Translations under genes and position numbers: made by a program | Assembly (NCBI RefSeq): GCF_947039875.1 | Contig: NZ_CAMRAN010000021.1 | Coordinates: 1 to 64,000, forward strand | Length of the DNA: 64,000 nt | Source: an uncultured Photobacterium sp. | Lineage (GTDB): Bacteria > Pseudomonadota > Gammaproteobacteria > Enterobacterales > Vibrionaceae | Reading direction: 5' to 3' | Notes under the pieces: generated by a model | What the model saw: only the letters and a program-made list of their open reading frames with translations | The model's database searches: none | Told to the model about the DNA's origin: nothing | In this document: piece after piece, positions 17,314 through 25,746 of the stretch | Numbering within the stretch: position 1 is the first letter of the stretch | Layout of the letters: the number at the start of each line of letters is the position of its first letter

Positions 17314-18120
17314 ATGAACAACATTTCAGTCTTAATGTCTTTGTATAAAGGTGAAAAGGCACAATATTTTTCTGATGCTTTAAAGAGCATTGAGACTCAA
17401 AGTTTACAACCAGCAGAGGTTGTTGTTGTACATGATGGCCCTTTGACTAATGAATTATACAGCCTTTTAGATGTTTGGCGTTTAAAGTTACCCTTAAAAG
17501 AAGTAATTTTAGAACAAAATCAAGGTTTAGGTATTGCATTAAATATTGGCCTTGATGCTTGTTCTTATGAGCTTATAGCTAGAGTTGACACTGATGACAT
17601 CAATGTGAATAAGCGTTTTCAGACACAGTATGATTTTATGAATGCTAATCCACAAATCGACTTGTGCAGTGCTCATATTGCTGAATTTGACGTAGACCCT
17701 TCGGTAATATCTAGTTTACGTAATGTACCTCTTTCTGATGATATTGAGAGGTTAATTTATCGAAGAAATCCAATAAACCATATGGCTGCGATGTTTAAGA
17801 AATCTTCAATTATAAAGGCCGGTGGCTATTTGCATATGCCTTATATGGAAGATTATTACCTATGGGTAAGAATGCACGTAATGGGTATGACAATTGCTAA
17901 TATTGATGATGTGCTAGTATATGCTCGAGTTGGTAATGGTATGCTTGAGAGGCGGCAGGGATATAAGTATTACTGTTCTGAATTGCAATTTATGAAGAAA
18001 TTGTTAGAGCTTCCAATAAAAGGTAAGCCAAAAGTAGCGCTAATTTTTTTAATAAGAGCTCATATGAGATTATTACCGATGAAGGTTTTAGGTAATATAT
18101 ATAAATATATTCGACAATAA
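17314..18120 (+). CDS. GT2 glycosyltransferase (AmsE-like)
   Basis: 268 residues with GT2 motifs: ISVLMSLYKGEKAQYFSDAL, VVHDGP, and the donor/metal site RVDTDDI. The pattern NPINHMAAMFKKS followed by GGYLHMPYMEDYYLWVRM is typical of AmsE/WcaA-like exopolysaccharide transferases. It probably adds the second sugar after the initiating transferase encoded next, 11 bases downstream. The donor sugar is unknown. The GC content is higher than in the minus-strand block, nearer to the genome average. Confidence 0.88.
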   Translation: MNNISVLMSLYKGEKAQYFSDALKSIETQSLQPAEVVVVHDGPLTNELYSLLDVWRLKLPLKEVILEQNQGLGIALNIGLDACSYELIARVDTDDINVNKRFQTQYDFMNANPQIDLCSAHIAEFDVDPSVISSLRNVPLSDDIERLIYRRNPINHMAAMFKKSSIIKAGGYLHMPYMEDYYLWVRMHVMGMTIANIDDVLVYARVGNGMLERRQGYKYYCSELQFMKKLLELPIKGKPKVALIFLIRAHMRLLPMKVLGNIYKYIRQ

Positions 18121-18131
18121 GTAAGTATAAG

Positions 18132-19403
18132 ATGAAGAATAAAGAGAAAGGAATTAATTTTGTAAAGGTCTTTAAAACTTTACTAAATAACACCTATATT
18201 TGTCATAGTTTAGGTTTGGTTATAGTTGTTTATTTAACATATTTATTTTCCGGATATAATGTAAAAGCTGTTCCCAATACTGTCATGAATACATTATGGT
18301 TATTAGTTGTGTGCTACTTAGGCATATGCACTGTATTGCCAAAAATAACTTCATATCTTTTAGTTGAGCGTAAATACTATATTTTACCTGTTATTATTTC
18401 TGTTTTTATTTTGATTATGTCAATCGTGTTTATGACTCGCATTGATTATTCAAGAAGTGTATTAATTAATGGGGCTATAATTTCTTTTATATGGTTTTAT
18501 ACAACGGCTCTTCTTCGTCAAGAAAGTCAGCGTTTAATCCTTTTTGCTATTCCTAATTTTGATATTAGTTCTTTAAATCAAAAGGGAAGAGTACGCGTTA
18601 TCGAATTAAAAAAACCTTACGATATCAGCAACATTAAAGGTAGCTTAGTTGTTGACTTACATCGTAATTTATCGCCAGAAGCGGAAAAGTTCATTGCTGA
18701 TTGTAGCTTAAATAAGATTGCTGTTTTCCATGCTGAAAGTATTCGTGAAATGCTGGAAGGTAAGGTTCAAACTAAGCATTTAATGGAAAATGCGATTGGT
18801 TCATTACAACCAAATCCGCTCTATATGACTTTTAAACGTATTTGGGAATCATTAATTATTATCGCAACGTTACCGATTACGTTACCTATTATGGTTATAA
18901 CGGCTATTTTGATTAAGCTTGAAAATCCGGGTCCAGCAATGTTTATACAAGAACGTGTAGGGCAAGGTGGTCGCTTATTCAGAATTTATAAGTTCCGTAG
19001 CATGACGGTGAAAGAAGCGGGTGCTGAAGACAAATTTGCTACGGCAGAACAAGCGCGCGTAACCAGAATTGGCAAAGTTATTCGTAAAGTCCGTATTGAT
19101 GAATTGCCTCAATTTTTTAATGTTTTAAAAGGGGATATGGCGTTAATTGGTCCTCGTCCAGAACAAGATAGTTTTGTTAAACAGTTTGAGCAAGAGATTC
19201 CATTTTATGGTTATCGTCATATGGTGAAACCAGGTATTACTGGTTGGGCACAAGTTGTTCAAGGTTATGCTGATGATACTGAATCAACATCTGAGAAGTT
19301 AGCACACGATTTATATTATATAAAAAACCTGTCTTTCTGGTTAGATATTAATATTGTATTTAAAACTATTCGTACCATGCTAACAGGCTTTGGTGCTCAA
19401 TAA
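18132..19403 (+). CDS. Undecaprenyl-phosphate sugar-phosphate transferase (initiating enzyme)
   Basis: 423 residues. The N-terminal part (about 20-130) holds several membrane helices and a degenerate nucleotide-binding region. The C-terminal bacterial sugar transferase domain (about 225-420) begins with a membrane hairpin and the FIQERVGQGGRLFRIYKFRSM signature, then RIDELPQFFNVLKGDMALIG and PGITGWAQV. Such enzymes (WcaJ/WbaP-like) transfer hexose-1-phosphate to undecaprenyl phosphate to start a repeat unit. It would initiate the cluster 1 glycan, while cluster 2 has a separate WecA. The sugar could be Gal, Glc or an amino sugar. A clear terminator follows at 19428. Confidence 0.92.
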   Translation: MKNKEKGINFVKVFKTLLNNTYICHSLGLVIVVYLTYLFSGYNVKAVPNTVMNTLWLLVVCYLGICTVLPKITSYLLVERKYYILPVIISVFILIMSIVFMTRIDYSRSVLINGAIISFIWFYTTALLRQESQRLILFAIPNFDISSLNQKGRVRVIELKKPYDISNIKGSLVVDLHRNLSPEAEKFIADCSLNKIAVFHAESIREMLEGKVQTKHLMENAIGSLQPNPLYMTFKRIWESLIIIATLPITLPIMVITAILIKLENPGPAMFIQERVGQGGRLFRIYKFRSMTVKEAGAEDKFATAEQARVTRIGKVIRKVRIDELPQFFNVLKGDMALIGPRPEQDSFVKQFEQEIPFYGYRHMVKPGITGWAQVVQGYADDTESTSEKLAHDLYYIKNLSFWLDINIVFKTIRTMLTGFGAQ

Positions 19404-19427
19404 TTAAAGCGTGTTTTAGATATAAAT

Positions 19428-19462
19428 AAAAGCCCAATTCAAATAATGAGTTGGGCTTTTTT
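19428..19462 (+). terminator. Rho-independent terminator after the initiating transferase
   Basis: Stem AAGCCCAA/TTGGGCTT with a 12-base loop and six T; a textbook terminator ending the plus-strand half of cluster 1. Confidence 0.93.
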
Positions 19463-19473
19463 GCTTATATTTC

Positions 19474-19529
19474 TTGCCACTTGCCACTTGCCACTTGCCA
19501 CTTGCCACTTGCCACTTGCCATTTGCCAC
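19474..19529 (+). repeat. Tandem 7-bp array, unit TTGCCAC
   Basis: Eight adjoining units, seven exact and one TTGCCAT. It lies between two terminators in a convergent gap, so it is not coding; the repetitive open frames over it are artefacts of the repeat. A sister array with an 8-bp unit lies at 55195. Confidence 0.95.
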
Positions 19530-19632
19530 TTACTAACTCTTCGTTCCTTTTTCTTCTCCGAGTTGAAGTCTCCCTTCCTCGAGCTACTTGAAACCTGCTT
19601 CTTCCTGCTATTCCTTTTCCTGATGCAGAAAT

Positions 19633-19669
19633 AAAAAAATCCACCATAACCGTGAAGTTATGGTGGATT
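19633..19669 (-). terminator. Rho-independent terminator after ompA
   Basis: On the minus strand AATCCACCATAAC and GTTATGGTGGATT form a 13-bp stem with a 6-base loop followed by T7. Confidence 0.93.
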
Positions 19670-19729
19670 ATTAGTTTATACCTGTATTAGTAATTAATAC
19701 GTAAGGTTAACTTTTCTTAGCAGTAGAAA

Positions 19730-20701
19730 TTACTCAGCAGCTACTTTAGTAACTGTCTCGATGTTTAGCTCAGGAACAATGATGTCAACACGACGGTTTT
19801 CAGCACGGCCTTCAGCTGTATTGTTAGGAGCGATTGGATCTAGCTCACCACGGCCTTCGCTAATTACGCGATCTGAACCAACATTTAGCTGAGTACGTAA
19901 TGCTTGAGCAACACCTTCTGCACGCTTCTCAGAAAGTTTCATGTTGTATGCTTCTGAACCTTTGCTGTCTGTGTGACCAACAACTGTGATTGTTGCATCA
20001 GGGTATTGGTTTAGGCGCGCTTCGAAAGGTGCTAATTTGCTTGCATCGCCAGCAGTGATTGTTGTGCTATCGAATCCGAAAGGTACAGTTAGTTTTAGCT
20101 CTTCGATTGTCGCTACAGAAACTTGATCAACATAAACAACTTCTGGAGCAACAACAGGTACTGGAGCGCCCCAGTGGTATGCTAGAGAAACGCCTGCGAA
20201 TTGAATATCAGCACCGCCTACATCTTTGTAGTATTGGTATTCAACACGTGTAGATACATTGTTGTTGATGTAGTATTCAGCACCAACACCCGCAGTACCA
20301 GCCCAGCCGTTATCATCAGCAGTTGCGCCATTCTTAGCATTCCAATCGTAGTAGAAAGCACCTAGCTTACCAAATAGATCGATTTTATCGTTGATAGCGT
20401 AAGAGAACTTACCCACAAGGTCTGCGCCTTGAGCTGTAAATTTACCTGCGCCATTAGTAACGCTTGCGCTACCGAGGTTCGTGTAACCAACTTCACCAGC
20501 AAACCATGGTGTGATTTGGTAACCAGCGAAAACACCACCAGCAAGGTTTTTGTCATCAAGCTTGATGCTGTTAGTGCTGTCTTTGATGTCGTAAAAGCTA
20601 TTACCTAAACGAGCACCAGCATAAAAAGGGTTATCTGTTGCCGCATTTACCGCGCCAGATACAAGAAGAGCAAGAGGTAGTACTAGAAAAGTTTTTTTCA
20701 T
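19730..20701 (-). CDS. ompA: OmpA-family outer-membrane protein
   Basis: 323 residues. Signal peptide MKKTFLVLPLALLVSGAVNA, then an eight-strand OmpA beta-barrel (about 22-185, with alternating aromatic strands such as NPFYAGARLGNSFYD and VSTRVEYQYYKDVG), a Pro/Val linker, and a C-terminal OmpA peptidoglycan-binding domain (about 205-315) with VVGHTDSKGSEAYNMKLSEK and NRRVDIIV. It ties the outer membrane to the cell wall. Codon use is strongly biased, as in highly expressed genes. It is a monocistronic gene with its own terminator, between the two polysaccharide clusters. Vibrionaceae carry several OmpA-like proteins, so orthology to E. coli OmpA is approximate. Confidence 0.9.
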   Translation of the reverse strand: MKKTFLVLPLALLVSGAVNAATDNPFYAGARLGNSFYDIKDSTNSIKLDDKNLAGGVFAGYQITPWFAGEVGYTNLGSASVTNGAGKFTAQGADLVGKFSYAINDKIDLFGKLGAFYYDWNAKNGATADDNGWAGTAGVGAEYYINNNVSTRVEYQYYKDVGGADIQFAGVSLAYHWGAPVPVVAPEVVYVDQVSVATIEELKLTVPFGFDSTTITAGDASKLAPFEARLNQYPDATITVVGHTDSKGSEAYNMKLSEKRAEGVAQALRTQLNVGSDRVISEGRGELDPIAPNNTAEGRAENRRVDIIVPELNIETVTKVAAE

Positions 20702-21055
20702 AATATTTGCCGTATTTTCCTAATTGTAATAGATCCGACTTAAGCCGGTAATTTTTGCACTATTTATGTGAAAGTGCTTATCTATACCCTACAATAGCAA
20801 ATGCTATTAGGATATATTTTCAATATATAATAATGCATTTTTTTTGAATGACATAGCAATTAAACAGTGTTCCATTTTAAATGTCACTTTTAATGTAACA
20901 ATCTGTTAATAAAGGATATAAAAATTCCTTTATCGTATTTCTTAGGTATTCAATTGCTTTTTAGGCAATAGTGTAAAATGATTATTTATAGAAATGAGTC
21001 GAATAATGACAATAATCGGCAACTCAAGCGTGTGCTGCCGATTTATTATCACTAT
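20702..21055. other. Intergenic region upstream of ompA
   Basis: 354 bases, AT-rich. The first 200 or so are probably the ompA promoter and leader (minus strand). At the right edge an AATCGGCA/TGCCGATT hairpin (21014-21043) may end the yjb-type operon. Nothing else was recognised. Confidence 0.5.
21014..21043 (-). terminator. Probable terminator of the yjbEFGH-type operon
   Basis: An 8-bp stem AATCGGCA/TGCCGATT 12 bases past the yjbH stop on the minus strand, followed by an imperfect T-rich stretch. Confidence 0.55.
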
Positions 21056-23278
21056 TTAGTTATTAAAGGCTTTGCGTCCACTCCATGGCTGACGTCCATC
21101 GGTTAAGTCATATAATTGATATTTATGGCCTAACATCTGACCGCCATCACGGTTCATCGGTAACCAAGATATATCGGCGCGGCTAGTGCTTGGCTTCACG
21201 GTTAAAATATCGAATGGAATCGAGATATAAAAACCTTTGTTAAAGCTGCCTTCACCATATTCTTCTGCTGACATATTGGTTTTAGTAATAAAAGCGCCAG
21301 CGATAATTCCACTATCAAATTGTTTAGAGAAATCGATAGTTACACCAGTATCTTCAGCTAAATAACGTCCAGCGCTGACTTTTAATAAAGTATTTGGTAG
21401 CCATTGCCATTGTGGTTGGTAATAAGCAGTTAGATTACCTGTGGCAGCTCCGGTTTGAACTTCATATGGACGATCCAAATGATCATCGTATTGATTTTGA
21501 TTTTTAAAGAAACCAAATGCTGAATTAGGATCACGCTGTTTCACGTAATTGACATCTAATCCAAATGCCCAATTACTGCCAACAGGGCGATAAAGCACTT
21601 CACCACCAATACCACCAAACATCATTTCTAAATAACCCGCATAAGCTTGTGCATACCAATCATTAGAAACTTGATCTAGCCATGTCAGCTGTAAATTATT
21701 CATGCGTAACGTGTTATCTGCAATGTATTGACGCACAAGGGTACGGACACGCTTATTATGGGTACCATCTGGCGGCACATCATATTTAAATTTATCGTAG
21801 GTATCGTAAAGGTTTAAATAAACTGAGCCACCGACAGTGAAGTGATTATTAAACCAATAATCAGCACTGCCTGTGACACCGACATTGAACATGTAAAAGC
21901 CTTCAGAACCACCTAAGGATTGTTGTAGTGTTGGCGCAATTCCGGCGTCCCAGTTTTGACTAAGATCTGCTACTTGCTGGCCTTGAATATTTGTCGGTGC
22001 CGTCGTGGTACGATTATCTGCAATATTACTGCCGATATAATCATTATTAGCCACTTGCAGCAGTTGCTGACGATTAAGTACCGTTTCGGTAATCGGTTGG
22101 TTAGCGACAGTTTCTACAATATGGAATTGTTCAACTGCTGGCGCTTGGTTATTGAGTAAGATCCCTGCTCGTAATTGGGCTTGATCACGATCGCGATATT
22201 TAACTTGTTCGGCAGCTACTGTAATACTGTTAGCGCCATTCTGATAAATGGTCGGATTTTTGTAGCCAGCAATGCTTTCCACATCTTGAGCGAGTTGTTG
22301 CCATTGCTCGGCGGTGAGTGTCTTTGCTGTTGGCGTTGTTGTTACTGATGGCATTGGCTCATCTAACCAACTGGCTTTTAATTGATTAAAGTTAGTGTTT
22401 ACACTTAAACCAAAGCTAACTGTGGTGCCTCGTTCATAACTGATATTGGCGGTTGCCCAATCGGTTAATTGATAAACAGCACCAAAATTAAATGGCGTTT
22501 TTGGCTTCATGTTATGACCGCGATTAGCACGGAAATCATCAGTATAATCGTTACCGTCATATTCAAGTTTTAATTGTAATGGTTGCCAAGGGGTTTGGTA
22601 TTCAACACCACCATAAAGAGCGGCATTACCTTTAAACCAGCGACTGATATCAAAACTACCACCATTATCTTTAAAGCCATTATCACGATCACAGAAACTA
22701 TCACTTACTTTGCAGAACGGATTGGTAATGTTTCCGCGTTGGCCGATGTAACCCCAGCCTAGCCCAAGGGTGAAATCTAGTGGTCCCACTTGCTTGTTTG
22801 CAGCAATAAATTCGCCATCAAATAAACCAGTACCGCCAAGATCTCGAAGGCCCACGGCAACTTCAGGTAACCAATAAGATTCTTGCCATAACCGTACTTT
22901 GGCATCGATACCCTTATCGGTATATAACGTATCACCACTAAAACTTTGATCGCCACTGTAATAAAGATCAGGCACTTGGGTGTAACGAATAGTGGTTTCA
23001 AGCCAAGGCAATAGTTGTAAAGATACCCAATAATGGTGGTAATCACTGCTAATGGTGGTACCAAAAATAAATTCGCCTTCAGGTTGCATACGCGCCGTTG
23101 GCATTTGCATTAAACCCACGCCACCAAAATCACTATTAGAATAGCGCATTTTAGGGTAGCTAAACTCATCTGCCTGTGCATTACAGAAAGGAAGTAACGC
23201 GATAGCCAATGCTGATAAAGCAAATAAAGGACGTTGATATAGGTTGTGGCAAGTAGAAGCCGATGTGACAGAGTTCAT
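21056..23278 (-). CDS. YjbH/WbfB-type outer-membrane exopolysaccharide protein
   Basis: 740 residues with a signal peptide (about 1-36, ending NAQA). The mature protein starts FSYPKMRYSNSDFGGVGLMQMPTARMQPEGEF, the YjbH domain hallmark, and is rich in alternating aromatic beta-strands in both halves, consistent with one or two outer-membrane barrels. In E. coli the yjbEFGH operon and in Vibrio the wbfBCD genes accompany exopolysaccharide or capsule production. The stop of yjbG overlaps its start (TAATG), so translation is coupled. Likely part of export or surface retention of the polymer; the exact role is unsettled. Confidence 0.88.
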   Translation of the reverse strand: MNSVTSASTCHNLYQRPLFALSALAIALLPFCNAQADEFSYPKMRYSNSDFGGVGLMQMPTARMQPEGEFIFGTTISSDYHHYWVSLQLLPWLETTIRYTQVPDLYYSGDQSFSGDTLYTDKGIDAKVRLWQESYWLPEVAVGLRDLGGTGLFDGEFIAANKQVGPLDFTLGLGWGYIGQRGNITNPFCKVSDSFCDRDNGFKDNGGSFDISRWFKGNAALYGGVEYQTPWQPLQLKLEYDGNDYTDDFRANRGHNMKPKTPFNFGAVYQLTDWATANISYERGTTVSFGLSVNTNFNQLKASWLDEPMPSVTTTPTAKTLTAEQWQQLAQDVESIAGYKNPTIYQNGANSITVAAEQVKYRDRDQAQLRAGILLNNQAPAVEQFHIVETVANQPITETVLNRQQLLQVANNDYIGSNIADNRTTTAPTNIQGQQVADLSQNWDAGIAPTLQQSLGGSEGFYMFNVGVTGSADYWFNNHFTVGGSVYLNLYDTYDKFKYDVPPDGTHNKRVRTLVRQYIADNTLRMNNLQLTWLDQVSNDWYAQAYAGYLEMMFGGIGGEVLYRPVGSNWAFGLDVNYVKQRDPNSAFGFFKNQNQYDDHLDRPYEVQTGAATGNLTAYYQPQWQWLPNTLLKVSAGRYLAEDTGVTIDFSKQFDSGIIAGAFITKTNMSAEEYGEGSFNKGFYISIPFDILTVKPSTSRADISWLPMNRDGGQMLGHKYQLYDLTDGRQPWSGRKAFNN

Positions 23279-24057
23279 TACAACGTCCTGTTGATTAGCA
23301 TTGAAGAAATAGCATGGTTTAAGTCACTATAATCATCAAACAGTGAGTGATAGCCAAGGTAAATGATTGCCCCCGGTGCAATATCATTATGATGATTATT
23401 CCAGTACGCAATTGAGTGTTGTTGCATCACACCATCAGGCTGAATAACCGTAACTTCGCTATTGGCGGCGATTGAAAGTGGTGTTACTTGGGCTAAATAC
23501 TCTTTTGCTGACATGCGAGGTTGCCACTTAATTGTTTGTGGCTTTTCAATGGCACCAATAACGATCACTGACGTCGGACGATTCGCTAATTGCAGTAAGT
23601 AATTGCCGTTTAATAGTGGATTGTCGGCTTTATTTAAGCGTACTTTATCGATATCAATGCTAACGGGCAGGCGCTGATGATGAATATGCTGTTGTAACCA
23701 TTGACCTGTATTGGCAAAACTATCGCTAACCACTGTGTCGTCACGGTATTGTTGGCTTAATTGTGTTAACTGGGTGATCAATGCTTGTTTATTTTTAGGC
23801 TCTGTTGGGGAGCTTAAGCTACTGCCTAGCCAAAAAGGGATGTCAGTCATTGTACGTTGTTTAAGGCTATCACTAACAACTTGCGCTAAACGTACAGGAT
23901 CTGTGTAGTGTAAAGTTACAGCTGTGGCAGAAGAACCATTAGCATTTAAAGTGATCACACTTTGAGCCAAGCTTGGTATAGAAATGAATAAACATAAACT
24001 CGCGAGCGTATAACAAACACGGTGTCGAGTCGCGGGTGTAATAAATGAACAAAACAT
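23278..24057 (-). CDS. YjbG/WbfC-type capsule biosynthesis protein (GfcC family)
   Basis: 259 residues with a signal peptide (about 1-31, ending SLAQS). The periplasmic part carries a GfcC-like fold with two ubiquitin-like beta-grasp pieces, suggested by VIVIGAIEKPQTIKW and the ending NDIAPGAIIYLGYHSLF. It lies between the lipoprotein and YjbH genes of the same operon. GfcC family proteins are soluble periplasmic partners of group 4 capsule and related systems. It follows the lipoprotein gene by 13 bases. Confidence 0.82.
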   Translation of the reverse strand: MFCSFITPATRHRVCYTLASLCLFISIPSLAQSVITLNANGSSATAVTLHYTDPVRLAQVVSDSLKQRTMTDIPFWLGSSLSSPTEPKNKQALITQLTQLSQQYRDDTVVSDSFANTGQWLQQHIHHQRLPVSIDIDKVRLNKADNPLLNGNYLLQLANRPTSVIVIGAIEKPQTIKWQPRMSAKEYLAQVTPLSIAANSEVTVIQPDGVMQQHSIAYWNNHHNDIAPGAIIYLGYHSLFDDYSDLNHAISSMLINRTL

Positions 24058-24070
24058 AAAGACGCTACCG

Positions 24071-24793
24071 TTAGCTAAAAGGTTTCAGAATAGTCATTTC
24101 AACAATTGGTAAAGATGGCGCAATATATTGCAGGCTCTTAACTACTTTACCTGTTTGTTGCTCAACCCAAAAAGTATTGCTGTAATGTTTATCTAATTGC
24201 TTAACCGATACATTTTCATTAAATCGTAAGATAGGCACTGATTTGCCATTAATGGTTAATACTTCTGTGTGATCAAATACAAACACGGAATCTAACTGAT
24301 AGCCACTGTGGTAACCAGGTTGCCAATCAATCGTACGCTGCCATTTTTTGGGGGTGGTTGCTAGGTGTAATCCTAAAGCCAACGGATCGGGGGCATCGCT
24401 GTGCGTCGCTAATAAATTCCCCTCGCTTAAATTAACTGTTTTTATAATTCGTCCACTCTGAGTAACTAGCATCCCGTTATCACTGGCAAGCCATTTAAGT
24501 TGTGGGGGCGAAGTTTGAGGGGAAGCTTGAGTGATTGTGTCACCTGAGGCTGATTCCGCCAGCGCTAGTACCATAAATAACTGAGACTGATTATTTATAC
24601 GAATATAAGTACTTGCATAAGGAAGTTGAGCAATATCATACGCTGATTTATGCACATCAGCTGTGCCTTGAACAGCAAGGCGAATAGTATCATTAACACT
24701 GGTGATTTTTTGGCTACAGCCCGAAAGCAATAAAGTGGTCGCAGATAAAAGCAACAACCTTGAAATTGAATGATAAATAATATTTTTACGCAT
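24071..24793 (-). CDS. YjbF/WbfD-type lipoprotein (GfcB family)
   Basis: 240 residues from the ATG at 24793. An upstream TTG would add 15 residues, but the lipoprotein signal MRKNIIYHSISRLLLLSATT with the lipobox LLSGC starts here, so I chose this start. The mature part is beta-rich with W/Y-containing strands (LKWLASDNGMLVTQSGRIIK, RTIDWQPGYHSGYQLDS), typical of YjbF/GfcB outer-membrane lipoproteins. It works with YjbG and YjbH in the same operon. A hairpin at 24858 separates it from yjbE, so its transcription may be lower than that of yjbE. Confidence 0.87.
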   Translation of the reverse strand: MRKNIIYHSISRLLLLSATTLLLSGCSQKITSVNDTIRLAVQGTADVHKSAYDIAQLPYASTYIRINNQSQLFMVLALAESASGDTITQASPQTSPPQLKWLASDNGMLVTQSGRIIKTVNLSEGNLLATHSDAPDPLALGLHLATTPKKWQRTIDWQPGYHSGYQLDSVFVFDHTEVLTINGKSVPILRFNENVSVKQLDKHYSNTFWVEQQTGKVVKSLQYIAPSLPIVEMTILKPFS

Positions 24794-24857
24794 TATGTCG
24801 CTTCCGATATGCCATTCTAATTGAGCTATAGATTGCAATAATCGAATAGCTGATAAA

Positions 24858-24888
24858 AAAGAATAACCGTGGCAGCACGGTTATTCTT
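24858..24888 (-). terminator. Hairpin between yjbE-like gene and yjbF-like gene
   Basis: GAATAACCGT/ACGGTTATTC stem with a GGCAGC loop, A/T tracts on both sides. On the minus strand it sits 39 bases past the yjbE-like stop and looks like a full terminator or attenuator inside the operon. Confidence 0.8.
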
Positions 24889-24926
24889 TTATTAACCTAA
24901 TTTTTTATCAGGTTAAACGTCAACAA

Positions 24927-25157
24927 TTACTTTGCAGCGTTAACAGAAGTTGTTGTTGAGTTAGTATTATCTGAATCTGATGCTGCAAGTGCGACAGCTG
25001 CAACTGCTGCTGCGCCACCAACAACAACAGCTGTTGTTGTACCAGTTGAAGTTGTTGCAGCTGTTGTTACACCTGCCGCATCACCTTTTGCTGTGTCAGC
25101 AAATGCTGATGAAGACATAGCCATAGCCGCTAGAAGAATTAATGCATTCTTTTTCAT
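24927..25157 (-). CDS. YjbE-like small secreted protein
   Basis: 76 residues from the ATG at 25157, which has an AAGGA ribosome binding site; an upstream start would add 14 residues before the signal peptide. The signal peptide is MKKNALILLAAMAMSSSAFA. The mature part is very rich in Ala, Thr, Gly and Ser with a hydrophobic AVVVGGAAAVAAVALAAS stretch and a Thr/Ser/Asn tail. That composition, plus position at the head of a yjbFGH set, matches YjbE/GfcA. The function is unknown. It may be made in excess because a terminator-like hairpin follows it. Confidence 0.78.
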   Translation of the reverse strand: MKKNALILLAAMAMSSSAFADTAKGDAAGVTTAATTSTGTTTAVVVGGAAAVAAVALAASDSDNTNSTTTSVNAAK

Positions 25158-25563
25158 GATGTAAATCCTTATCGATAAAAATAACATATAGATCGTCAAT
25201 AAAATGACGACTTTGTGATGGGTTATAATTAGTGCACTGAATTAATAATTATACAGAAAAAAAGTATATAACTATGCGAGTTTTTTTTACCTTTTATGTG
25301 TCTGCGTGTATAAAATGTGATTTACACCACTTTTATTAAGTATCGTTCAATATTAAACGAATAAGTGGGTTGTAAATGTTTTTATTTTATGAATGGTCTT
25401 TTTTTTCAGTTAGTTACGAATTTATTGAGGTATGATCTAGATAGTAAATAGACTGATTTTTATATTTCATTTTATATGTAAATTAAGTAGAATCTACCAG
25501 TTATATGAATATTAATCAGATCGTTTTTTAGTTTTTTTTTAGATTCATATGTGATTTAAATGC

Positions 25564-25620
25564 TAATTTATGTATTTATATGTTTATGCATTTATATGTT
25601 TATGTATTTATATGTTTATA
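25564..25620 (+). repeat. 16-bp AT-rich tandem repeat upstream of wza
   Basis: About three and a half copies of ATTTATATGTTTATGT (one with GCA for GTA), ending some 45 bases before the JUMPStart element. Confidence 0.8.
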
Positions 25621-25662
25621 GAGCTTTAATATTCAGAATAACAAAAACTTATACTTCTATAG

Positions 25663-25700
25663 CAAGTGAGGAGCTGTAACCTTCGGGCGGTAGCATGCTC
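25663..25700 (+). promoter_or_regulatory. JUMPStart with ops element ahead of wza
   Basis: GAGGAGCTGTAAC followed by GGGCGGTAGCATGCTC. The ops part (25686-25699) differs at one base from GGCGGTAGCGTGCT, the RfaH recruitment site. It lies about 47 bases before the wza start, the expected place in the 5' leader. Confidence 0.92.
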
Positions 25701-25746
25701 GTTTGTAATAAATTCCATCAATCAATGCTGAAATGAACTTAATCTA

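Larger units (their letters stand above)
19404..19729. other. Convergent intergenic region, cluster 1 to ompA
   Basis: Contains the terminator at 19428, the TTGCCAC array, a pyrimidine-rich stretch related to the short intergenic repeat (19538-19615) and the ompA terminator at 19633. No gene was found. Confidence 0.7.
25158..25746. other. Long divergent region between yjbE-like gene and wza
   Basis: About 590 AT-rich bases hold the divergent promoters of the yjb-type operon (left) and the capsule operon (right). Features seen: T-rich stretches at 25250-25420, a 16-bp tandem repeat at 25564-25620, and the JUMPStart/ops element at 25663-25700. No protein gene was found. The wza leader may be long. 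Confidence 0.6.

Noticed and set aside
19474..19529. CRISPR array
   Set aside because: Units are 7 bp without spacers, and no cas gene is present in the window.
19446..19647. Open frames on both strands over the TTGCCAC array
   Set aside because: The 7-bp unit gives a stop-free periodic frame; the peptides are simple repeats between two terminators.
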